Below are positions 1 to 13,210 of a stretch of DNA of 64,000 bases, one piece after another. Source of the DNA: Rapana venosa (taxonomy: Eukaryota > Mollusca > Gastropoda > Neogastropoda > Muricidae); assembly GCA_028751875.1 (NCBI GenBank), contig CM054155.1:4067520-4131519 (forward strand), given 5' to 3'. Numbering within the stretch: position 1 is the first letter of the stretch; every line of letters starts with the position of its first letter. Both the position numbers and the translations under genes were made by a program. The notes under the pieces are model-generated. The model was not told the DNA's origin, did not search any database, and saw only the letters and a program-made list of their open reading frames with translations.

Positions 1-84
1 AAAAATTCTCTTGAACAAGATTCAAACCCAGGTCAGCAGATCACGAGCACATCACTCTATTACCACCAGGCTATCCCATCCCCC
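1..84 (-). mobile_element. tRNA-derived SINE, 5' head (cut by window edge)
   Basis: Read on the minus strand, the head begins near 84 with a GGGATAGCCTGGTGG box-A-like stretch and, about 40 bases on, a GGGTTTGAATC box-B-like stretch, the spacing of an internal pol III promoter. The same head begins the SINE at 59162. The body lies beyond the window start. Confidence 0.7.
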
Positions 85-1857
85 AGTGACTGTGTGTGTG
101 TGTGTGCGTGCGTGCATGCGTGCGTGTGTGTACATGTTCAGAAGACAGCGAAAATAGATTGTCTAGACACTGCCATTAATTTAAAAGTTCCCTTTCAGCT
201 GTCCCCTAGTTGCTGAATTCACACCAGTTTTCCAGCTAATCATATTCCATTTGATTTTCTCAGAATACAGTGTGGTGAAGGTGATTTATGTGTCCAGTGT
301 GATTGTAATTTTAACAATTTTTTGCTGTTTGCATGTATGCACATCTGCGCACATTTGTTTTCTCCATTTAAATTCCTTATTTGAGCAAACCGTGCACTTA
401 CTTTTTTGTTATGTTTTGCACAGTTGTGTCTCTATGGAGGGGGCAGTAGGTTAATGAAAACTGGGTGCTACAATTACACTTAAGTGAATGATTGATATAG
501 TATGCAGATATTTGTGAACTGTACGTATACATGTATGGTACAGCCAGAGCATACTATTATCAATTGATATGAAAAATGTGCATACATTACAAGAGGACCA
601 AGGAAAAAAAGGGAAAGAATAACAGTGTCAAAAAAAAAACAAATGAGAAGAAAATGCTTGTTTTGTCACAGTGAGAAAATATTTTCAGAATACGCCTACA
701 ATTCAGCCTTCAGTGTAAAAAGAGTTCAATCAAATAATATTAAGGGGGGGGGGGGGGCTTTGAACCTTATCAAGAAAACAAGAGTCAGACAGACAGACAG
801 ACATTGAAACATGTCTACAGATCTAGACAAGACACTGACAGAGACAGACATAACGAGAAACAAATAAAAAGAGATTACATGACAGATCACTCTGGATGCT
901 TTCTTGTTTACTCAAACTCAAAGGGTGATGGGAACTCGGGGTGAACGATCTGAAGAGAAAGAAATGATAACCCCCACCTGGGCAAAGTTAATGAGGCTCT
1001 AGATGTGAATGATCATCCCCTTTTGGCGCTGGGCCCAGACCCCCTGATGTGCCCTGGCTGTCAACATCAGTATGCTGCTGCCAACTATAATACTAATACT
1101 AACAGTTACTAAGTTAGATCACAGACTGAAAAACTACTACAACTTGTACAAGTTTGGGAGGAACAATCTGTCTTCAGGAGCCAGCAACTTCAGACCTTGG
1201 AATGCTCGGCAAAGGCTTAATTTTCAACTCATACAGTGTGAATATGATGTCATTCTGTTATCAACACTTCTCTTTTCTGAAATATAAACGTGTGTTTTTT
1301 TGCTTGCTCTCACAGTCACACACACACACACACTTTAGACATTATACACACACTCACAGACATAACATACGTCACTTGTGTCAAATAATTTAAGTCAGCT
1401 TCTTCACAATACACAACACATGTTTTGTAGAATCTGATGGGGAGAAAGAGAGAAACGGTCACAATGTGTGTACACCTCATCATTATAATTCATATGATTT
1501 TTTTTTTTTTAGTTTAAAAAGAAAGGAGATCTGCATGACATTTTCTTTCCTTTTTTCCCCCTATTTTCTACAGCTTTTGGCAAGAAAATAAATGAACAGT
1601 AGACAATCATCAATCAATCTTAGTTGCATAATTTTCCATTTGAACAATAATTCTTTCTTGAAGTTGAAGGTAAATTCTATTTTAAAAGTTTTTTAAACAA
1701 TTTTTTTAAAACCCAAAAGATCAAGACATTTTCTGTCCCTACAAGAGACAGACAGAGACAGAGATAGAGAGACATAGAGAAAGACAGAGACAGAGAATGA
1801 GAGTGAGAGAGAGAGAAAAAAAAAATTCATACAGGTCTGTTCTTTTTTATTTTCATT
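85..1857. other. Non-genic stretch with short repeats
   Basis: This stretch has a short (GT)n run near 90-130, a poly-G run near 745, a (CA)n run near 1316-1332 and a GA-rich run near 1740-1820. The open frames are short and low-complexity. I see no splice-bounded coding segment. Confidence 0.6.
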
Positions 1858-2302
1858 TTGAGGATAATAATAATAATAATAATAATGTATGGAATTTACA
1901 TAGCGCTGAATCTTGTAAAGCAACAAATCAAAGCGCTCAGATTACTTTTTTTTTTTTATGCGGGTGTATGTGGTTTTTTAAATGTTGTCATCTGTTCCCA
2001 CCGGCACACAATGGCCTACTCTTTCAAACAGCGGAACAGGATTTAACGTGTGCACAAGATGTTCTGCATGCGTTCGCACACGGGGCCTCAGTTTATAGTC
2101 TCATCCGAAGGACTTTGACATTCAGTTCGATTTTTTGGTCAAACTGGGAAGAAAGGGCGAGGCTGGGAATCGAACCCAGAACCTCACTCATGTGTGTTTT
2201 TATATCCAGTCCCCATGTGTATGCAGTTTTGTAAATGTTGTCATCCATTCCCACCTGCACACAATGGCCTACTCTTCCAAAAAGCGGAACGGGTTTTAAC
2301 AC
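1858..2302 (-). mobile_element. Two abutting tRNA-derived SINE copies
   Basis: On the minus strand one copy runs from a GGGTTCGATTCC box B (near 2180) through a body ending in a (ATT)n tail at about 1865-1886. The tail-side sequence AGCGCTATGTAAATTCC recurs at 24045 and 58225. Bases 2198-2302 are the 3' body of a second copy, with the same 'GTAGGCCATTGTGTGC' stretch and joined head to tail. Neither copy has a complete box A. Confidence 0.75.
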
Positions 2303-2664
2303 CTGTACCTATACATGTGTGTGCAAGAATGTATGTGATTGTGTGACAGTGTGCATATAATATATATACCTGGGTGGGTATGTGCATGCCTGCATCCATG
2401 TGCTTGCAGTATACTGTATTGTGCGAGCCCACAGGTATTATACATGTATACAACTGACAATGTTTGCACTGAGTGTCTAGGAGTGGGACATACAGTCTGT
2501 GGTTTCTCATTTTCCACTGAGTTTGCCATGGTGGCAATGAGGCCTACATCCTTTGTTTCTCCTCTGCCCCTGTACCTGCACTGCCTGCCAACCTGTGAGG
2601 TCACACTTCAGCTAGGGAAGGGGAATGGAGTTCAGGGTCGCTGAGAGGAGGGAAGAGGGAGGCA

Positions 2665-2735
2665 GGGGGGGGGGGGGGGGGGGGGGGGGGGGGAGAGGGG
2701 GGGGGGGAGAAGGGGGGTGAGAAGGGGGGGGGCAG
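2665..2735 (+). repeat. Poly-G tract
   Basis: A run of 29 G is followed by G-rich sequence with scattered A. It is a candidate G-quadruplex and a likely sequencing trouble spot. Confidence 0.9.
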
Positions 2736-2839
2736 GCAAACAAACAGGGTGTCCTAAGTTTGAAAATGAGTTTAAAAGGTTAACCTCTTTGCACATGCCA
2801 GGGATAGGTGTCTTTAAAGGCTGAAAATGACAGAGGGGA

Positions 2840-2845
2840 GCAGTG

Positions 2846-2890
<45 letters not shown>

Positions 2891-3005
2891 TGTGTGTGTG
2901 TGGTGTGTGTGTGTGTGTGTGTTGGTGTGTGTCTCTGTCTGTGGGCGTGTGGGGTGTGTGTGTGTGTGTGTGTGTGTTGTGTGTGTGTGTGTGGGTGTGT
3001 GTGTT

Positions 3006-3060
<55 letters not shown>

Positions 3061-3120
3061 TCTCTGTCTGTGGGCGTGTGGGGGTGTGTCTGTGTGTGAG
3101 TGTGTCTGTGTGCATATGTC
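2840..3120 (+). repeat. (GT)n microsatellite, interrupted
   Basis: About 280 bases of GT repeat. A TCTCTGTCTGTGGGCGTGTG interruption occurs twice (near 2931 and 3061), so a block of roughly 130 bases was probably duplicated inside the array. Confidence 0.9.
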
Positions 3121-3500
3121 TGGTCTTTGTGCGTGTCTGTGTGTTTTTTTATCTGTGTCTATGTCTGTATCTAGATCTCTGTGTGCTCTAGACTATGGTC
3201 TGAGAGTGTGCATGTAACACCATGATACAAACTGATATACTAATCTCATAAGAAACAAGATTTATTATTAATGTTTGCATCCATGGATGCAAGCTAACCA
3301 TATATCACTGAGGTAAGGAGTGAGACGTGCATGCATGCATGTTTGCAGGCAAGCATATGTGCATGTCTTTGTGACACACGCGTGTGTGTGTTTCTGCACT
3401 TGTGCACACACATGCCCCCATTAGACAGTGAGTCAGAGAGGAGAGGGGTTGCAGGGTTAGTGGTGTAACTGTTGCTTCACCAGACACTGCCTGCAGCCTG

Positions 3501-3922
3501 TCAGCATTGGGCCATTGTCTTCTGGACACTGTTGCAGTGCTCTGTCTCAGCCATTACATTAACTGAGCACTGCTTCTGATGCTGCTGCTACTTCTGCTGC
3601 TGCCTATGTATATGTTGCCTCCATGGCTTGGTACTGTTAGCGTTGGGCCATTGTCTTCTGGACACTGTTCCAGTACTCTGTTTGAGCCATTACATTCATT
3701 TAAGAGCAATGCTTCTATTGATGCTTCTTCTGCTGATGCTGCTACTGCTGCCTTTGTCTGTATGTTGCCTCCATGGCTTTGTACTGTCAGCATTAAGCCA
3801 TTGTCTTCTGGACACTGTTGCAGTGCTCTGAGCCATTATGACATTAGATTACTTGAGCACTGCTTCTGCTGCTACTGCTGATGCTGCCTATGACTATATT
3901 TTGCCTCAATGGCTTTGTACTG
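3501..3922 (+). repeat. Tandem repeat, three units of 136-150 bp
   Basis: Units begin at about 3501, 3637 and 3787, each with a variant of TCAGCATTGGGCCATTGTC. Each then has TTCTGGACACTGTT, a variable (GCT/TCT)n patch and ATGGCTTTGTACTGT. Length variation lies mainly in the trinucleotide patch. The open frames through it are repeat-driven. Confidence 0.85.
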
Positions 3923-3960
3923 TGAGCTTTATATACTTTCTCTGGTCTGTCTTTATCTCT

Positions 3961-4022
<62 letters not shown>

Positions 4023-4025
4023 TGT

Positions 4026-4106
<81 letters not shown>

Positions 4107-4572
4107 CAAATACAATGAGAATGTGCTTCCATACAATGTGTGTGTGTGCTCACACAGAGATCCTGGGGTAAATATATAACCTCTGGCATGCACATGTGAC
4201 ATTTATGAGGATGTATTTGAGGATAACATAACAAAAATATATCTGACAGTGTGCATATGTATACATGTACAGTGTGTGTGTGTGTGTGTGTGTGCGTGTG
4301 CGCGTGTGTGTGCGTGTGCGCGCGCGCAGATGTGGATGTGAAGATGTGTGTGCCCGCGTGCATGTGCGTGTGTTACTGTGAGCGTGTGTTCATAATTATG
4401 CCATGCAAGCATAGATCTGCATGAGGAATGGAACAGTGTGTACACATTTAGAGTGTGTGAGCCTATGAGAACACGCATGCATTTTAGTTTTTACTTACAG
4501 TTACACACTACCAGAATTTATTCTATTAAAGTTCTGCAGGCTTACTTTGGGTTCAGTACTGTCCAACTCTTT

Positions 4573-4606
<34 letters not shown>

Positions 4607-4817
4607 AAATGGAAGTGGCCCTGGAAGACAAGGAAAGCTCCAGACATGGCGGCTGGCCCTTGTCTTGCACTACCAGCACTTCAGCACTCCCTCCCTGTGG
4701 TCTATCTGACACTGTGTAGACAGCTTTTCCTAACCCACTTCTCACCACCACCACCCTGTCCCTTTCCCACACACTGAACTATCAGTGTGACTGATCTGAT
4801 CACTGTCTACTCTGTGT

Positions 4818-4902
<85 letters not shown>

Positions 4903-5712
4903 GTGTGAGTGTGTGAGTGTGTGTGTGTGTGCACGCATGCATGTTGCATGTATGTGTAGGTGTGTGTCTGTGTGTGTACAGTATAAAATTTATCCATTTC
5001 CCCTGCCTGAAGTAAAATTTCACAAAGATATCTCTCTCTCGCTGTCTTCAGATTGTTTTCACAGTTTATTCTTTCTCAGTTCCTGCTTAGACTATAACCT
5101 TTAACCTGTGAATCCTCATGCTGTTAGACTATAGATCATTTCTATGTGAGTCTCCTCCCTCCACCCCCCCCCCCCCCCCCCCCCCCCCCCCCTTTTTTCT
5201 TTTCTTTTTACCATCCACACCGTCTTTCACTTTTGTGATTGAAATGCTTTCCGGTCTGTCCCTTGTTCTCCAAACTTTGCGGGGGCTGTCAGCGTCACAG
5301 TGTGAACTGAGTGATCATATAAGATTACTTAGATTAGATATGCCACTTCCCTCAATGACAATGAAAAAAATCAAAGTTGCCTGACAAAAATCTTCAGCAG
5401 TGACAGAAATCCCCTCACAATGACATAGAATGTCTACAAAAAATTCACAAAGACTGAAAGAGAGACAGAAACCCAGAGAAAGAAAGAGAGACAGACACTG
5501 AGACAGAGAGACAGACAGAGACAGAGAGACAGACAGATGGACAGATGGAGACAGAATGAGAGAGAGACAGAGGGACAGAGAGACAGAGAGAGTGTGAGTA
5601 TGTTTGTTTGCTTGTTGTTTGTGTGTGTGTGGTTGTGTGTGTGTATGTGTGTGTATGTTTGTGTGTGCATGCGTGTGTGTGTGTGCTTGCGTGCGTGCAC
5701 GTGTGTGTGTGT

Positions 5713-5793
<81 letters not shown>

Positions 5794-8033
5794 GCAAGCA
5801 TGTGCATTATGGGTGAGAGTACACTCTTGAGAAAGAGAAAGAGTGTGTGTGTGTGTGTGTGTACATCCATGCATTTGTCAGCACATGCCAACTGATGTAT
5901 AATACTTGTTTACAGTATTCAAGTTCTACATGCCTGAATAGTTCTATTGACAGTTCCCAAACAAGAAAACTGTATTTAATAATAAACTGCACATCACAGG
6001 CCAGTGAAATGTTCTCACTCTCTAACACAACCGTCTCTGAACCCCAAGTTGTTTGTTTGCCTACTAGGAGACGAGGGGCTGGGCTTGTGCTGTGCGTAGG
6101 AGTGACACAAGACAGTTTTAGGTCACTGGGGGAGCGAGCCCTGAGTCGGAGAAAGAGAAATGGAGGGAGTGTAAAGACAACCAAGCAATGTGAGGTTGTC
6201 AAATGGGACACCTTTTGAAGGGGTGGGTAGCTGTTAGTGTTCCCCTACAGCAGGATGCATCATATGGTCTGTTGTTCAAGCTAATGCAATGGTCCCCTTT
6301 ACTGCCCAGAAAATGAGGATGACAGTAATTCTAAGCAGTTCTAACAATAACAGCATCAGCATTAAGGTTATACTGATTACAACAACAACCAAAACAAAGT
6401 TCAATGAAGCAAATAAATAATAATAATAACAACAATTATTTTGATGGAGCTGATTAATATGTCATAACTTATATGACGGACATTTTTGACAGAGGGATCA
6501 ACAAAAAATAAGGCACAAGAAACTAAGAAAGTGTCTAGGAATCTGTGTCTCATGGATACGAATTCCATCTCTCTCACATTGTAACACAAACACAAATAAC
6601 TAAGATGAGCATCTCAAGAGGCTTCCTCTCCTTACCTTTCAGGCATTTAGACCTCAACCTGATCTCCTGTATTGTAAACCTGTATGCCAGCAAACAGTTA
6701 GCATTTAAACATCTTTGGACTTCAAGATGAACTCAAGTCTCAAGTCACCCTTCTTGTGTACTGACCTGTGTACTGACTTTTCAAGACGCTCTACTTGTGC
6801 TCCTTCAGGGAGTGCTGGGGAAATGCATTACATTTTTCTGGCAGTGTGTCTGGGGGGAAAATGAGCCTGAAGGAGTCCACTCCTTCTCCTGGACACAGGC
6901 TGCATGCTGGGTAGATAGATCTTACATTACCTACAGATCATCTAGATCATGTGTACCAATGGCTATAGTCAGCTTACTCTCCTAAAACTAAAGTCTAGAG
7001 GTGAATGGGTTAATTTATGTCTGTGCAGGATGTGTGTGCATTCAAGCAAGGGACCTCAGTTTTGCAGGGGAATGGGAGTGGGAACATGTCAATGTTAACT
7101 CCTGAGGAAAAACTGAGTTCTAAAAAACACTTCAGCGAAAACTTGAATGGGTCCACACCCTAAGTTGCTGTCAGATCAAAGATTTTATGCTGCTCTGAAC
7201 ATTACAGTATTAGGCTTGGCTACTCCCTCCTCTAAACATTACAGCATCAGGCTACTCCATCCCCTTAAAAAGTTAAACATGTACACCACACTGAATAAAT
7301 CTAACATCAGAACAACAGCCCTAACCATAGATATTAATAAAAGTCACAAGTAAATTATTTATTGATTTTCTCTTCGGCAAGCCAAACACTGCATAATGTC
7401 CTTGAACATGAGGAAACCATGAAAGCACAGGGCACCCAGCCACTGTTTCTCCACCTTCTGTCCAATCTCCTCCTCTGCATCACTCAGGCGTTTGGAGGAG
7501 AGGAGAGGGCTGCCAGCAGCACTGACTGACTGACTTTATTGATCATCCCAAACAGCCAATAACCGAACAAAGCAACAAGGCTTTGCAGGCTGCGGAAAGG
7601 TCGGCAGGTTCAACAGGCAGTCAGCCATTATGATCATGGTGGCATTAGCGCTCCTTGCTGCACCCCCCATTTGCTCATTCCCTGCACATGATGTGCATTG
7701 CCATTATGCTGAGGGTATTTATCATCCTTTTTTTTTTTTTTTGGCAGGTGCATTAACACTTAGGTACCAGAATGCAGACAGATTTTTCTTCTTCTTTTTT
7801 TCTGGGTGGTGGTGGTGGTGGGAGGGGTTATGCTCGTGTTGGGGGTGTTTAGGTGGGGGGCTTTGTATGTTTAGAAACCTGTGTTTTTGAGGGAGATAAC
7901 TAATGCAACATAATACTTTACCTCAACTTTTTTGTGTGTTAATGATTTTCAATAATTCTGATCAGAAGCAGCAAAGATGATGATGAAATGAGAGATCTAG
8001 ACAGTTTGCTTACAAAATGGAGAGGAAGAAAGT
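3923..8033. other. Non-genic stretch rich in (GT)n and poly-C
   Basis: It contains (GT)n at about 3961-4105, 4272-4330, 4817-4933, 5590-5790 and 5845-5862, poly-C runs of 30 at 4575-4604 and 29 at 5164-5192, and a GA-rich run at 5456-5592. Near 7520-7560 an AATAAA plus (ACTG)n arrangement on the minus strand looks like a retroposon 3' end. I see no gene. Confidence 0.6.
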
Positions 8034-8046
8034 GTGTGTGTGCAAG

Positions 8047-8112
<66 letters not shown>
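8034..8112 (+). repeat. (GT)n microsatellite
   Basis: Nearly pure GT repeat ending in a GCGCGCGC-type purine/pyrimidine alternation, a sequence type that can adopt Z-DNA. Confidence 0.9.
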
Positions 8113-8116
<4 letters not shown>

Positions 8117-8155
8117 CACGTACATGCATGCATGCTTGTGTGTGCACATACATGC

Positions 8156-8228
8156 ATTCAAATTCAAATTCAAAAGCTTTATTATCTCAAAGACAGAATA
8201 ATTCCGGCGGGTTACTCGCCATACATAA
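8156..8228 (-). mobile_element. Retroposon 3' end with (TTGAAT)n tail
   Basis: On the minus strand the sequence reads TGGCGAGTAACCCGCCGGAA, then AATAAAGC, then TTGAATTTGAATTTGAATG. A conserved 3' end followed by a short tandem tail is typical of non-LTR elements and SINEs. Only about 70 bases are present and I cannot assign a family. Confidence 0.55.
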
Positions 8229-9339
8229 AAACAACAACAACACGCATGTGTGTGCGTGCATGTGTGCATGCATGCATGCATGTGTGTATGTGTGTGTTGT
8301 GTGTCTTTAGAAGCACTGTGCCTTGGAAGTAGGGTAGGAGAGGTTGAAATGAAAATGATTCTAAAACTATTGTTAAAATATCACTTCATAATAAGTTCAT
8401 ACTGATTAAATCACAATCAAAAAAATGATCATTCTACTTTTTTCCTAACATGTGCACCATGTGAGATTGATTTTTTTTTTTATATCGCCATACTATCACA
8501 CAGCCAAATCAAAATAATAAAACTGTGATCAAACTGTGAGAAAATAACACACTTTTAAATTTAACACATGTTTTTTAAAGGGAATTTTTTTTTAAAACAC
8601 AAACTTCTCCTTCTACTGCGTTCCCAGGCCAATGGCAATACTGAGTAGAATGCGAAGAGCCTTGCCTTCTCCTGTACTTGTGACTCTTCAGGTCTGCCTG
8701 ATGGCCTCAGCAACACATTCCAACTTCAGGGCAGCTCATTAGAAGGTCCATGAATAAGGAAAAATTTCAGCTAATTTATGCTTTTGAAAAAGGCATGAGA
8801 ATGGGCTGGGTAGGCAGAAAATCAGCAAGAGAGAGAGAGCAAGGAGATAGGGAGGCAAAGAAGACCAAAGAGGTAGAAACAAGGTGAGTGACAGAAAAGG
8901 TGGAAATTTCTATTATAAATAATTTTCTGACAGAATTTCCAGAAAGTGGGGATGTGCTGTTATTCACAGTACTGAAAGAGCTCCCAGAATCCACCATGGG
9001 GGTAAAACACATAAAGAAAAGAAAAGATAATTCAAACATTTTTCACTGCTTCATGTGGACCAGCTCTAACGATAGCGCTGCAGCATCCATTCTGACACTA
9101 CACAGCATAAATTCCAATGACATTTGATACAGACAGCAGTGTTTTGGCAGAGGCAGAGCAGAAGAAAGGCCAGGACTCAAGAGACAAAGGAAAACTATGC
9201 AATGCTGCATAAACAGGCTGAGTAAAGCACAGGACCCCCTTTGGCTACTGTTGATCGGCTGAGTCCTCCCTCACACTGCTGACATATATAATATAGATCT
9301 AGGAAACTTACACACACACACACACTCACTATCACTCAC
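8229..9339. other. Non-genic stretch
   Basis: AT-rich sequence with a short GT run near 8245-8300. Short ORFs on both strands near 8780-9127 have no recognisable domain and no convincing splice sites. Confidence 0.5.
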
Positions 9340-9340
9340 T

Positions 9341-9405
<65 letters not shown>

Positions 9406-9421
9406 TTCTTCTCTTCTCTCT

Positions 9422-9497
<76 letters not shown>

Positions 9498-9569
9498 TCT
9501 CTCTGAGTCTCTCTCACGAATGCCTGAAAAAGAGTGATCTTAATTGCAGAATCTCAATCTCTCTCTCTT

Positions 9570-9664
<95 letters not shown>

Positions 9665-9705
9665 ACACACACACACACACAGTCTCTTTGTCTGTGTGTG
9701 TGTGT

Positions 9706-9778
<73 letters not shown>
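9340..9778 (+). repeat. Compound (CT)n / (TTTC)n / (CA)n / (GT)n array
   Basis: Two (CT)n blocks are separated by a near-repeated spacer (GAATGCCTGAAAAAGAGTG near 9518, AATGAGTGCCTGGAAAAAAG near 9780). Between them (CT)n switches to (CA)n, then (GT)n, then (CT)n. The spacer similarity suggests the array grew by duplicating a larger unit. Confidence 0.9.
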
Positions 9779-9779
<1 letters not shown>

Positions 9780-10309
9780 AATGAGTGCCTGGAAAAAAGT
9801 GTCTAAACTATGAAAAACTTCCAGACTCTTATTTTTTTAATAATAAAATGATTTTCTTTCCCAAATTCCATCTGGACACATCTAAGATAAAAGTCTTCCT
9901 CTGGCCCATAACTCTGTAGAAAGTCCAGACCATCAAGGACAACATTTTACTTAGTGTCCAGATGGTTGTGGTCTTGGTGTCCTCCACTGCCTCTGCCCCT
10001 TCCTCAGTTCCTGATAAAATTGAAGTTCTTCAACAACCCCTTCTTCTTTATAACATCATCCTGAGGTGACTTGGTGTATCACTTCTCAGTTCTCTGCTCC
10101 TAGCTTAATTTGGCCAATGAATAATTGCATAAGACTAAACTAGGGTATGACCATGACCATACCATAAGTAATATTCAACACAAAAAATTACAAATTTACA
10201 AACAAAAATAAGTATAAAACACTTAAACAGCATAACATAAACAAAATAATCATGGACCTTCAAAACTACGAGATAAAATAGTATTTTAATTTTAAATGAA
10301 AAGAGGTAA

Positions 10310-10615
10310 AAAGGTACGGGTAAAGGGTGTCCCATAACCTATACGGTTGTAGGGGAGCAGTGTCAGAGACCTCACTTCTTTAGGGGCCAACATATTGAGG
10401 GTGGCACCCATAGCTCCTCTCCCTTGCTGCTTTACCTTCCCTAACCCTAAAGAGGGCAGGTACCCATTTACAGCTGGGTAAACTGGGGAAACTGTACTGA
10501 AGTCATGGTGCGCAAGCAGTCACCCATCCAAGTGGTAACCATGCTCGACACTGCTTAACTTGGCTGGGGGAAAGTGAGTGCTCCAACCACTGAGCTATCC
10601 GGGTATCTCGTCCCC
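10310..10615 (-). mobile_element. Chimeric tRNA/5S rRNA SINE, complete, with 12 bp TSD
   Basis: The copy is flanked by identical GAAAAGAGGTAA at 10298-10309 and 10616-10627, so both ends are exact. On the minus strand it starts with a tRNA-like box A (GGATAGCTCAGTGGTTGG) and then changes into a stretch matching the internal control region of 5S rRNA: CCAAGTTAAGCAGTGTCGAG, then ACTTGGATGGGTGACTGC. A unique body follows. Related copies are at 36775 and 45199. The 5S match is recognised from the well-known 5S promoter core. The perfect TSD suggests a fairly recent insertion. Confidence 0.85.
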
Positions 10616-10627
10616 GAAAAGAGGTAA

Positions 10628-12730
10628 GCATTGGAAAAAAACAACCATGAGAAGCTATGTCCCCATTGTGAAGTGAAAGCAGTTTGAACATTGACAACAG
10701 CACCTTTTTACTCATGAATTCTCATACAAAAATGTAGTTGCTGCATAAACTTTGTCAGATTCAGTTTGTATTTTGATAGCATTTTTTGGGCAACTAAACT
10801 ATATTCGGGGAGTAATTCATTCCTTACACAGTAGTGTTACTGCCTATTACTAGCACATCACACATGATTAAGAGGAAGACCATGTCATATCTTCAGTTTA
10901 GTCCAGAGCTCTCTTTGTTCAATGGGGTAAATTCTAGTGCTTGAAATTTTAAATCAAGTTAAATCCTGTAAACTTTTGTAATCCACTGACCTTCTAGATG
11001 TGTAATGGATCAAGCTCAAACAGGGCATTAAGCCACTATGTAACAATTAAACAAGAGTACAAGTTTACACAAGTTGGTCGTGAGTGAGTCAGTGAGTCAG
11101 TGACATTACTCAATGACAGTGTGAGTGAGTGTGACAGCTCACTATCAAAGAAAACTCCTGGCACAAGTGCTCTCTTTACAGCTTTCAAGTTTGCCAGCTA
11201 ACTAGTGACTAAGTAAGTAGTATAAAACTTTACTAGTACAGTAGTAGTAGTAGAACTTTTACTAAAGTGCACTATAGGCTTCAGTATAAAGTTGACTCAA
11301 AGGTCAAGGAGTATCGATGATGACTAAGCAATACAACAATCATCTGGTGAGTTAACTGTGCTTGTTCTTCATGTTACAAAATTTGATACAATATCAATAT
11401 AGCAAAGACAATGATATAAGTTAATGATCATCAAATACTGTAGTATGTATGTGTGTGTATAAAAAATTCGATGTATTATTAATTCTATATATATATTATT
11501 ATTTATATTTATATCATATGTATTGTTATTTGTGTGTTGTGGTGTGTTGTGTGTGTGTGTTTGTTGTGTGGTGTCACATAAATCATAAAACTGTCTCACT
11601 AATGATGCTAATATAAGAAACTTACCATGAAAGGATGGAATAATGATGATCTAGGTCACTGTAATATGATGACTAGGTCACTGTACAAGGTAGTCACAAA
11701 TGCTGTGTGCTGTATGCAGTTCTTTTTTTTTCTCAGCAATGTAGTCTAATCATGTAGTCTTGTGCATGACTGCTTACTGTTTGGGGTCATTCAACAATCT
11801 AAGTATATAAGCCAAATTCATGATGCATGACTGATGCGGCTGTTCTTACAGCACTTGGGTCCAACTTTCTTGATTCATATCACATATATAGTATAATGTA
11901 GCTTTGACAGAGTTAGATAATGTAAGTGTATACTCAACCACTAACCAGCTCTAAACTTACAACACTATGTTTCTTGAAACTAGAGTCAGTAAATTATTAA
12001 ATCTGATTTAATAGAGAGTTGAACAGTAAACCCATTTGTGTTCTGTATTACATACATGTTTTTGAATGTCTAGAACGTCTTGTGAAGTCACATGTGACTA
12101 GCTCATTGTGTATGTGGTCACTTTGTGTGTGAGTTTGTGTGTCTGTGTGTTTGTGTCTACAGTTCTAATTGTTCTGATAAATATGTATGTTCATGTCCAC
12201 ATGCACACAAGCATTTGTATGCGGATTTTATGTAATGTGCCTGCCCATCTTACAATTCAACATGCTTAACAAACTAACTTCTAACATTCAAAATATTGAT
12301 TAATTAAGTTCCAGCCCCAAAGCAAGAGCAACACACAACAAAGGGTACCTACCCCCCCCACCACACATCACATCAGCATAACAACACTATACTACTACTA
12401 CACATTCCCAAGTGCTACATTCACTTGCAGCCCTCAGAACAGAGCATCACTGCTGCCTCAAAGCAGCGCAGCCTCAGCACACAGGCATCAATTGACGAAT
12501 TCATGCTCCTAGCTGCGGCTGTTGGTTCAACAGTATCCAAAATTGCCTTGGGAGATCTACGGCAGCAAGCTATCGATTCCTCTTTGTTTCTCTTTCTCCA
12601 CTTCTAGAGGTAATCTCTCTGATCTCTCTTTCTCTCCTATCTGAGGCTGTCTCCCTTCTCTCAATCAGTCAGTCAGTCAGTCAGTCAATCAGACAGGCAA
12701 TCTGTATGTCTGACTGTCTCTCACTACTCA

Positions 12731-12731
<1 letters not shown>
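10628..12731. other. Non-genic stretch
   Basis: Single-copy-looking AT-rich sequence with short GTGAGT/CAGTGA repeats (11080-11130) and small GT runs (11440, 11530-11570, 12120-12160). I found no coding segment that I trust. Confidence 0.5.
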
Positions 12732-12768
<37 letters not shown>

Positions 12769-12819
12769 CAACACACAACACACAATCACACACATACTAT
12801 CACTACTACTCTCTCTCAC

Positions 12820-12859
<40 letters not shown>

Positions 12860-12906
12860 TCTCTCTTCTCTCTCCTCTCTCTCTTTTTCATACTCGTAAT
12901 GTATCT

Positions 12907-12938
<32 letters not shown>
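12732..12938 (+). repeat. (CT)n arrays and 32-base poly-G
   Basis: (CT)n blocks at about 12732-12766 and 12808-12885, then an uninterrupted run of 32 G at 12907-12938. Confidence 0.9.
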
Positions 12939-12939
<1 letters not shown>

Positions 12940-13175
12940 ATTTTTAATATACACATATATATAATAAAGACTGAAACAGCTCCTTTCCTAGCATTTTTTC
13001 AGTGTAAACTCCAAATGATGTACTGTCATTGGTTGGTAGGGTCTATCAATTAGTGATAATCATATAGTTCATAATGTAACTATGCCAGAGAGTATCATTA
13101 CTATTATAGTATTAATCATTTAATGTCATCATGCACTGATGCAGGTGTGCACACTTGTTTCAAGAACAATGTGCA

Positions 13176-13179
13176 CATA

Positions 13180-13210
<31 letters not shown>

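Noticed and set aside
2808..3217. Long Cys/Val-rich open frames (CVCVCV...) and Thr/His-rich frames on the other strand
   Set aside because: They are translations of (GT)n/(CA)n repeats, present in several frames at once at every such tract (also 3906-4202, 5315-5891, 13116-13561, 51332-52066).
9332..9813. Ser/Leu-rich and Arg/Glu-rich open frames
   Set aside because: Translation of (CT)n/(GA)n repeats, without codon structure or conservation signal.
10500..10615. 5S rRNA gene
   Set aside because: Only the internal control region half resembles 5S. It follows a tRNA-like half, and the unit has retroposon TSDs.
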